Source of the DNA: Ruminococcaceae bacterium UBA3710
GTDB lineage: Bacteria; Bacillota; Clostridia; Oscillospirales; Acutalibacteraceae
DNA length: 7,830 bases
Reading direction: 5' to 3'
NCBI GenBank assembly: GCA_002371985.1
Contig: DFHZ01000047.1
Location: 1-7,830, forward strand
The translations under genes and the position numbers were made by a program. Positions 1 through 5,714 of the stretch are shown here, piece after piece; the first letter of the stretch is position 1, and each line of letters opens with the position of its first letter. Under the pieces are notes generated by a model. The model had not been told where the DNA came from and did no database searches. It saw only the letters and a list, made by a program, of their open reading frames with translations.

Positions 1-677
1 CGACAGCTCCGCTTATCTTTATCGGACTTGGCGGAACTATAACCGATCAATTTCCGGCAGGTAGTTCTGCAAACCTCAATACGCCAGGGTCTGTCAAAGC
101 GCTTACCGATTTAAAGAAAATGTGCGACGACGGAATTCTTGTTAACAACTATTATAATGATATTGGTTCTTTTGAATCTGGTAAAGTGGCTATGTCGTTT
201 CAAACCCGTTCAAGCTGTTCCACTTATGCAAAATCTCTTGGTGCGGAAAATTTAGGCGTTACGACTTTCCCTGTACTTCCCGAGCAGCCTATTGTGGGGA
301 GTGGCACTAGCGGATATGCCGTTATGAAATCCTCAAACTGTAAAGAAGAAGCGGCGAAATTCTTGTTCTTTGTTATTTCAAAAGAAGGACAGAAAATATT
401 TATGAAGAGTGGCGACTGTGTTCCTGTTTTGAAAAGCTTGGCAAATGACTCTGCATGGCAGAATTCTATAGAAGGCATTGATTGGAAACCTTTTGTAGAC
501 TCTCCGGAATTTGATGTTTTGCAACCTTCAATCACCGTCACCAATGATGCTGCGAGTTTGAAATATGACTCTGCATGGAAAAACGCTTTTTCAGCTGTCC
601 TTACAAATATTATGTCCCCGAAAGAGGCAGCAGAATTCGGACAGACCGAATTTGAAAGAGCATTCAGTTCATACTGA
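1..677 (+). CDS. Sugar ABC transporter substrate-binding protein, C-terminal part (5' truncated by window)
   Basis: This is the C-terminal part of an extracellular solute-binding protein of a carbohydrate ABC importer (SBP_bac_1/MalE-like family). The reading frame is open from position 3 and ends at TGA 675-677, giving 224 visible residues; the start and any lipoprotein signal lie left of the window. The internal ATG at 120 is not the start, because the frame continues upstream with binding-protein-like sequence (TAPLIFIGLGG...). Family-like features are the segment around GSGTSGYAVMKSS, the following EEAAKFLFFVISKEGQK helix with the gating-lobe pattern seen in sugar binders, Trp residues in the ligand-cleft region (DSAW, IDWKPF), and a C-terminal helix ending ...EFERAFSSY. 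It would capture the sugar outside the membrane and deliver it to the two permeases that follow after 79 bp. The ligand cannot be deduced. A general SBP call is secure; the subfamily is less so. Confidence 0.87.
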   Translation, partial: TAPLIFIGLGGTITDQFPAGSSANLNTPGSVKALTDLKKMCDDGILVNNYYNDIGSFESGKVAMSFQTRSSCSTYAKSLGAENLGVTTFPVLPEQPIVGSGTSGYAVMKSSNCKEEAAKFLFFVISKEGQKIFMKSGDCVPVLKSLANDSAWQNSIEGIDWKPFVDSPEFDVLQPSITVTNDAASLKYDSAWKNAFSAVLTNIMSPKEAAEFGQTEFERAFSSY

Positions 678-725
678 TAAAAGCCTCGATTTTAATAGCT
701 TAATGATTATTTGTATTTAACGGCA

Positions 726-740
726 CACAAATTTTTTGTG
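726..740 (+). repeat. Small inverted repeat between binding-protein and permease genes
   Basis: CACAAA-TTT-TTTGTG is a perfect 6-bp inverted repeat with a 3-base loop. It sits 48 bases after the binding-protein stop and just before the A/G-rich ribosome site of the first permease. It is too weak and AT-rich to call a terminator, and the genes on both sides belong to the same importer. In many sugar importers a hairpin at this place protects the upstream binding-protein message or lowers read-through so that the binding protein is made in excess; that role here is only inferred. The rest of the 678-756 gap shows no convincing promoter. Confidence 0.35.
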
Positions 741-756
741 AAAGGAAAAAAGGTTC

Positions 757-1656
757 ATGACTCGCTCATTAAAACTAAACCGAAAAACTAAAAATTATAT
801 TGCGGGCTATTTGTTTATTTCACCGGTTGTGATCGGTGTTTTGGTGTTCACTCTTACTCCGGTGCTTTTATCTTTATATTTCGGTTTTACAAAATACGAC
901 AACATCAATCCTCCCGAGTGGATCGGGTTTCAGAATTATACCAAAATGTTCCACGATGAGGTTTTTTTACACTCCTTAAAGATCACATGCAAATATGCGG
1001 TGATTTCTGTGGGACTGAATATGTTGCTGTCTTTTGCATTTGCGTTATTGATGAATTCCGATGTAAAAGGCATATCTGTTTTTAGGATTTTGCTCTATTT
1101 GCCTTGTATTGTTCCGGGACTTGCCTCGGCTATGATTTGGAAAGACCTGTTTAATCCTACAGCGGCAGGAAGGATAAATCAGATCATTACATCATTAGGA
1201 TTTAAACCGTATCCGTTCTTATTCAGTCCGGATACCGCATGGAATTCTATGATAATTATGTCGCTTTGGGGACTTGCCGGCGGAATGCTTATGTGGCTTG
1301 CAGGATTCAAGAGTGTTCCGACCGCACTTTATGAAGTGGCGGCGATTGAGGGAGCAAAATGGTATCACAGACTCTGGCATATCACTATCCCTATGATTTC
1401 TCCTATTATTTTCTATAAATTGGTCAATAGTGTTATTGGCGCTTTGCAGGCTTTTGGCGCTTCTTATCTGATGACCGGAGGCGGTCCGCTCCACGCTACG
1501 AATTTCATGGTTTTAAATATTTATAATACAGGTCTGACCGAAATGAATATGGGATATGCCTGCGCTCAGTCATGGATATTGTTCGTTATGATTTTTGCAC
1601 TGACCGCTATCGTTTTTAAGACCGGCGGTTGGGTTTACTACGGGGAGGAACAGTAA
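757..1656 (+). CDS. Carbohydrate ABC transporter permease, MalF/UgpA-like
   Basis: This is the first membrane subunit of a sugar ABC importer, 299 residues, a normal length for the short MalF-like (UgpA/LacF/MsmF) permeases of Bacillota. A basic N-terminus (MTRSLKLNRKTKNY) precedes hydrophobic segments at roughly 15-42, 75-98, 108-128, 160-182, 213-237 and 265-287, giving six membrane helices. The cytoplasmic EAA loop that docks the ATPase is clear at residues 193-216: E193, the EGA triplet 198-200, P212 and P216. A TGGGP motif (240-244), common in this family, precedes the last helix. The ATG at 757 follows an AAAGGAAAAAAGG stretch (741-753) that supplies the ribosome site. The gene pairs with the next permease, overlapping it by one base, and with the preceding binding protein. 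No nucleotide-binding subunit is present in the window. The family call is secure; the transported sugar is unknown. Confidence 0.93.
   Translation: MTRSLKLNRKTKNYIAGYLFISPVVIGVLVFTLTPVLLSLYFGFTKYDNINPPEWIGFQNYTKMFHDEVFLHSLKITCKYAVISVGLNMLLSFAFALLMNSDVKGISVFRILLYLPCIVPGLASAMIWKDLFNPTAAGRINQIITSLGFKPYPFLFSPDTAWNSMIIMSLWGLAGGMLMWLAGFKSVPTALYEVAAIEGAKWYHRLWHITIPMISPIIFYKLVNSVIGALQAFGASYLMTGGGPLHATNFMVLNIYNTGLTEMNMGYACAQSWILFVMIFALTAIVFKTGGWVYYGEEQ
1644..1648 (+). promoter_or_regulatory. Ribosome binding site fixing the start of the second permease
   Basis: GGAGG lies seven bases before the ATG at 1656, inside the last codons of the first permease. It supports 1656 rather than the upstream TTG at 1629 as the start, and the TAATG junction (stop 1654-1656, start 1656-1658) suggests translational coupling. 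Confidence 0.85.
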
Positions 1657-2531
1657 TGAAAAAGTCAAAAGCATACAAAGCCTTAGTCTATACTGTCTTA
1701 AGCATTCTGACTGTTATATTTATTTATCCGTTCTTCAATATGATAATGCTCTCTTTGATGAGTTATCAGGAAATAAAGCAGTTTCCTCCTTTATGGTTTC
1801 CAAGTCAGTTTCATTTTGAAAACTATAAAAACATTTTAGGTGCTTTCGGCTATACCGAAGGCGGCGACCCGTTTGTTTGGACATTCCTTAAAAACACAGT
1901 ATTTGTAATGGTTTTCAAAACACTTGGATTAATTCTCAGTTGTACGCTTTGTGCATACGGTTTTGCAAAGATTAATTTTCCGGGCAAGAATGCTATCTTT
2001 TTCTGCATATTGGCGACCATTATGATCCCAAACTCGGTTACAATGATACCGTTGTTCACACTGTATAAGAATTTTGGTTGGTTAGATACGCTGAATCCGC
2101 TTTGGATTCCGGTTTGGTTTGGTGGAGGTGCAATGAATATTTTTATGTTGCGACAATTTATGAAAACCATTCCAAACACGCTTCTTGAAAGCGCATATCT
2201 CGATGGCGCCGGTCATCTGCGATGTTATTGGGACATCATTATGCCCAATATAAAACCGATGATCTTTATGTTGTTCTTAACATCTATAACAGCGGCTTGG
2301 GGCGATTTTTTCCAGCCGATGATCTACATTAACAGCAAGGTTAAGTGGACGGTCGCACTTGCGGTACGCAATATGGTTTCTTCTACCGATGCCTCAGGTG
2401 GCGTCGGGGCGGGCGCATTAAATGTACAGATGGCGACCTGTGTAATTATGTCGCTTGTTCCTTTGATAACCTTTGCGGCAGGACAGAAAAACTTTGTCGA
2501 AAACGTAACCATAACGGGTATAAAGGGATAA
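1656..2531 (+). CDS. Carbohydrate ABC transporter permease, MalG-like
   Basis: This is the second membrane subunit of the sugar importer, 291 residues from the ATG at 1656. The frame can be extended nine codons upstream to a TTG, but the GGAGG site and the typical MKKSKAYK start favour 1656. Hydrophobic segments lie at about 9-33, 78-102, 112-133, 143-165, 201-223 and 257-276. The EAA loop is at residues 178-201: E178, the DGAG run 183-186, and the MP at 196-197 followed by P201, matching the MalG type. The C-terminus, FVENVTITGIKG, is the characteristic ending of MalG-like permeases. It would form a heterodimer with the preceding permease to make the translocation channel. The GH3 gene begins 32 bp later, so the importer and the cytoplasmic glycosidases are probably co-transcribed. 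Nothing appears damaged. Confidence 0.94.
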   Translation: MKKSKAYKALVYTVLSILTVIFIYPFFNMIMLSLMSYQEIKQFPPLWFPSQFHFENYKNILGAFGYTEGGDPFVWTFLKNTVFVMVFKTLGLILSCTLCAYGFAKINFPGKNAIFFCILATIMIPNSVTMIPLFTLYKNFGWLDTLNPLWIPVWFGGGAMNIFMLRQFMKTIPNTLLESAYLDGAGHLRCYWDIIMPNIKPMIFMLFLTSITAAWGDFFQPMIYINSKVKWTVALAVRNMVSSTDASGGVGAGALNVQMATCVIMSLVPLITFAAGQKNFVENVTITGIKG

Positions 2532-2549
2532 GAAACGATAACTTTGAAA

Positions 2550-2555
2550 AAGGAA
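2550..2555 (+). promoter_or_regulatory. Ribosome binding site fixing the start of the GH3 gene
   Basis: AAGGAA, within AAAAAGGAA, lies eight bases before the ATG at 2564 in the 32-bp gap after the permease. It decides the start: the same frame is open 73 codons further left, but that extension lies inside the permease gene and reads as low-complexity Cys/Arg-rich shadow sequence. Confidence 0.8.
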
Positions 2556-2563
2556 CTGTTTAT

Positions 2564-4786
2564 ATGGAAAAGTTGAGCTTTACCGTTTCGACCGATCAAG
2601 AGAAAAAAATCGAAGCGCTGATCGCAAAAATGACGGTCGATGAAAAGATCGGACAATTAAATCAAGTCGGACCGTCGCCGGTAGGCGGATTTGAGATCTC
2701 GCTCAAAGAGAAGAAACTAATGCTCAAAGAGGGGAAAATAACAAAAGAAGAATTTGAACGGGATTTAGAGGGCGTTCAGTGGGATACGAGAGAATCGGAT
2801 GTCAGAAGCGGGAAAATCGGCTCTTTTCTCGGTATGCGCGGCGTTGAAAAATGCAATCATATGCAGCATATTGCCGTAGAAGAATCACGGCTTGGCATTC
2901 CGTTGTTCTTCGGGCTGGATGTTGTTCACGGGTTACGTACGATTTTTCCTATTCCGTTAGCGGAATCGTGTTCTTTTGACGAAAACCTGTTTGAACAAAC
3001 GGCAAGGATTGCGGCAAAAGAAGCGGCAGCGACCGGAATTAAACTGACTTTTGCGCCGATGATTGATGTATGTCGCGATGCCCGTTGGGGTAGGATTGCC
3101 GAGGGTGCAGGTGAAGATACATATCTGACTTCACGCTTTGCGGCGGCGAAGGTGCGTGGATTTCAGGGCGACGATATTGCAAAGGACGACAGAATTGCCG
3201 CCTGTGCAAAGCATTTTGTCGCCTACGGTGCGGCTATCGGCGGCAGAGATTACAACAGTGCCGATATGAGCCTTCAAACCTTATGGGAGACCTATCTTCC
3301 GCCGTTTAAGGAGGCAGTCGATTCGGGCGTTGCAACCTTTATGACTTCATTTAATGATTTGAACGGAGAACCTTGTACTACCAGCAAATATCTTTTAAAG
3401 GATATTCTGCGCAATAAGTGGAGGTTTAACGGAGCGGTAATTAGTGATTCAGGAGCAATCGGCGAATTGATTGAGCATGGAACCGTATCGGATAAAGCGG
3501 AAGCGGCAGAGCAAGCCTTAAATGCTGGAATTGATATTGATATGAGTAGTATGTGCTACACGGAGAATTTAAAAAACTCTGTTTTGAGAAGCAATATTTC
3601 TGAAGAAGAATTGAATGAAGCAGTGCGCCGTGTCTTGCGATTGAAATTTGCTCTTGGTCTTTTTGATCACCCTTATACCGATGAATTATCAGGCGAAAAA
3701 ATGTACTTATGTAAAGCACATACGCAACTTGCAAGAGAAGCGGGCAGAAAATCCATTGTTCTTTTGAAAAATGACGGCATTCTACCGCTCAAAAGCAATC
3801 TGAAAATTGCGGTTGTAGGTGAATTGGCGGCTACCCGCAAAGAGATGCTCGGCACATGGGCGGCTATGGGCAGGGGCGACGAAGCGGTATGTTTGTTGGA
3901 CGGTTTTGCTGAACGTAACATTTCTGTTTCCTATGAGGAGTGCTGTAAAGTTAACGGCACTTTTGACCGTACTGCATTGGAAAGAGCCGTAAAGGATGCC
4001 GATATAGTAATTGCAGCAGTGGGCGAATATGCCGATATGAGCGGTGAAGCTTCGTCCTTATGCAATATAGGACTGCACGGCGAGCAGGAAAAAATGCTGT
4101 CAGCTCTTAAGGAATTAGGTAAACCTTTTGTAACCGTTATGTTTAACGGAAGACCTCTTGCGGTGCCGAAAGCAGTTAAAATATCAAATGCCTTGATCGA
4201 AGCGTGGCATTTAGGTTCGCAAGCCGGCAACAGTATTTGTGATGTGCTATTCGGTGATTATAATCCGAGCGGTCGTTTGACAGCAACTTTTCCGAATCAT
4301 TCAGGAGAATGCCCTATTTATTACAATCACGTTTCGACTGGTCGTCCGACTTCGGAGATCCGTCATTCCTGCAAGTATATGGATGCTCCTTTAACACCGC
4401 TTTTTCCTTTTGGCTATGGATTAAGTTACACGGAGTATACCTATAAGGATTTTATCATCAATGAAGAGAAAAATGGTTTGTGCGCAGAAGTGACAGTTAA
4501 GAATATTGGTGAAATCGCCGGCGAGGAAACGGTTCAGTTATATGCTCACATGCAAAAAGCAAAACGGGTAAGACCTGTTCGTGAATTGAAAGCATTTAAA
4601 AAAGTTTATTTAAACCCTGGCGAGGAAAAGAGAGTAAAACTTTTTATTGATCGTTGTGCTTTTCAATATTATGATATGCAAATGAATTTGGTAGAAGGAA
4701 GCGGCGCCGTAGATTTTTTTATAGGTCATGATTCAACTGCTTCATTAAAAACCGTTATGATACTTGGTGGAGGAAGCAATGAATGA
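2564..4786 (+). CDS. Beta-glycosidase, glycoside hydrolase family 3 (BglX-like), cytoplasmic
   Basis: A 740-residue retaining beta-glycosidase that removes terminal beta-linked sugars, most often glucose, from oligosaccharides or glycosides. The N-terminal (beta/alpha)8 domain starts with KMTVDEKIGQL (22-32) and carries D119 in FGLDVVHG, R171 and R177 in CRDARWGR, K216-H217 and R228-D229, all positions that bind the -1 sugar in this family. The expected nucleophile is D295 in AVISDSGAI. The second alpha/beta domain (about 400-570) has the expected acid/base E495 in MSGEASS and ends with LFGDYNPSGRL. PFGYGLSYT (615-623) leads to a C-terminal fibronectin-III-like domain (about 640-725). Domain order and motifs resemble E. 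coli BglX, but there is no signal peptide, so it should act on imported substrate. Two oddities are Ser296 after the nucleophile, where an aromatic residue or His is more usual, and a charged insertion near 45-75. Specificity (glucosidase, xylosidase or other) is not decided. Confidence 0.93.
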   Translation: MEKLSFTVSTDQEKKIEALIAKMTVDEKIGQLNQVGPSPVGGFEISLKEKKLMLKEGKITKEEFERDLEGVQWDTRESDVRSGKIGSFLGMRGVEKCNHMQHIAVEESRLGIPLFFGLDVVHGLRTIFPIPLAESCSFDENLFEQTARIAAKEAAATGIKLTFAPMIDVCRDARWGRIAEGAGEDTYLTSRFAAAKVRGFQGDDIAKDDRIAACAKHFVAYGAAIGGRDYNSADMSLQTLWETYLPPFKEAVDSGVATFMTSFNDLNGEPCTTSKYLLKDILRNKWRFNGAVISDSGAIGELIEHGTVSDKAEAAEQALNAGIDIDMSSMCYTENLKNSVLRSNISEEELNEAVRRVLRLKFALGLFDHPYTDELSGEKMYLCKAHTQLAREAGRKSIVLLKNDGILPLKSNLKIAVVGELAATRKEMLGTWAAMGRGDEAVCLLDGFAERNISVSYEECCKVNGTFDRTALERAVKDADIVIAAVGEYADMSGEASSLCNIGLHGEQEKMLSALKELGKPFVTVMFNGRPLAVPKAVKISNALIEAWHLGSQAGNSICDVLFGDYNPSGRLTATFPNHSGECPIYYNHVSTGRPTSEIRHSCKYMDAPLTPLFPFGYGLSYTEYTYKDFIINEEKNGLCAEVTVKNIGEIAGEETVQLYAHMQKAKRVRPVRELKAFKKVYLNPGEEKRVKLFIDRCAFQYYDMQMNLVEGSGAVDFFIGHDSTASLKTVMILGGGSNE
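4769..4773 (+). promoter_or_regulatory. Ribosome binding site fixing the start of the DMT transporter gene
   Basis: GGAGG lies five bases before the ATG at 4779, inside the last codons of the GH3 gene (which end ...GGGSNE). It selects ATG 4779 over the in-frame TTG at 4764. The two genes overlap by 8 bp (ATGAATGA), a layout that favours coupled translation. Confidence 0.82.
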
Positions 4787-5714
4787 ATTAGAAAGTAAAA
4801 AGGCATTACCTTATATTGCACATATTATACGCTCAGTGATTTATGGAAGTACTTTTTTATTTACCGTTCGTCTTTTATCCACCACATCGATCTTGGATGT
4901 TTTGGCATTGCGATTTTTGCTTTCTACCATTGCTTTTTTGATTTTAATTGCTTTTAAAGTGATTCATGTTTCGTTTCAAAAAAAACACTTAAAAAATTTG
5001 ATTTTAACTGCATTTTTTGAACCGATTTTATATTTTCTTTTTGAAACATTTGGCTTAAAAGGCGCAACAACAATGATGGCCGGCATTCTTGCAACTATTA
5101 CACCGTTTTTATCAATTCTATTTGACGGAATGTTTTTTCAAAAAAAAATCAATTCAACCCAAAAATTATTCATGCTTTTGCGGGTCGGCGGCGCAGTTAT
5201 TATTTTTATTTGTTCATCAAAAGGAGACGGCAAAAATACATGGTGGGGCATAATTTTTTTAATTTTAAGTCATATTGCAGGTAGTTTTTTCACTGTCTTT
5301 TCTAAATTCTCTTCAAAAGAATATCATTCTATGGAAATAACCTTTTTTACTACCGCTTTCGGTGCAGTAGTATTTAATGCAGTAAATGTTATTCGACATT
5401 TCTATCTTGGAACAATCACTACATATTTTAAACCGCTCTTTAATTTTGAAAATTTTATTGGGTTTATTGCACTTAGTGTTTTCTCTTCCGTTATTGCTAC
5501 AGCCTTTAACAATTACGCGTTGTCCCGCTTACAACTGTCATATTTAAGTGCTATGAGTGGATTATCAACTATAGTTACTGTTGTTTTAGGCGTGGCATGC
5601 AATAATGAAACGCTTTATTGGTATCATATAGTGGGAATGCTCCTGATATTATTGGGCGCAGTTGGAGTGAATTTTCTTGCAACGGGGAAAAGAATGATGG
5701 GTGTAAAAAGATGA
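4779..5714 (+). CDS. EamA/DMT-superfamily transporter
   Basis: A 311-residue membrane protein with about ten predicted helices (roughly 10-33, 38-62, 72-90, 96-117, 130-146, 155-174, 186-206, 226-243, 252-274, 280-301). They are arranged as two EamA halves (about 12-146 and 156-300). Family-like marks are the YGSTFLFTVRLL stretch early in half one, the ALRFLLST motif (43-50), and a basic C-terminal tail (GKRMMGVKR). DMT members export amino acids, nucleobases or drugs, and some (RhaT, GlcU) take up sugars; the substrate here cannot be told from sequence. The gene is wedged between GH3 and the GH106-like gene with overlaps of 8 and 4 bp, so a role linked to glycoside breakdown, such as moving an aglycone or a released sugar, is a reasonable inference. 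It is clearly AT-richer than the GH3 gene and holds A8 and A9 runs (4978-4985 and 5140-5148), but the frame is intact. Confidence 0.88.
   Translation: MNELESKKALPYIAHIIRSVIYGSTFLFTVRLLSTTSILDVLALRFLLSTIAFLILIAFKVIHVSFQKKHLKNLILTAFFEPILYFLFETFGLKGATTMMAGILATITPFLSILFDGMFFQKKINSTQKLFMLLRVGGAVIIFICSSKGDGKNTWWGIIFLILSHIAGSFFTVFSKFSSKEYHSMEITFFTTAFGAVVFNAVNVIRHFYLGTITTYFKPLFNFENFIGFIALSVFSSVIATAFNNYALSRLQLSYLSAMSGLSTIVTVVLGVACNNETLYWYHIVGMLLILLGAVGVNFLATGKRMMGVKR

Noticed and set aside
732..737. T run after CACAAA read as a Rho-independent terminator
   Set aside because: The T residues form the loop and second arm of the repeat; there is no GC-rich stem and the genes on both sides form one importer.
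678..756. A possible internal promoter in the gap before the first permease (TATTTA-like and TTAATG-like boxes)
   Set aside because: The gap is uniformly AT-rich and no pair of -35/-10 boxes with proper spacing stands out.
2345..2563. A 73-codon upstream extension of the GH3 reading frame
   Set aside because: It lies inside the permease gene in another frame, reads as Cys/Arg-rich sequence unlike any GH3 N-terminus, and a good ribosome site precedes ATG 2564.
3441..4230. Minus-strand open frames under the GH3 gene
   Set aside because: Fully covered by the conserved GH3 coding sequence; translations are low in family-like structure.
5694..5699. Two ATG codons just before the GH106-like start
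   Set aside because: They are in the transporter frame (Met-Met near its C-terminus), not in the GH106-like frame; the ATG at 5711 is the only start upstream of the PFWSWND motif in that frame.
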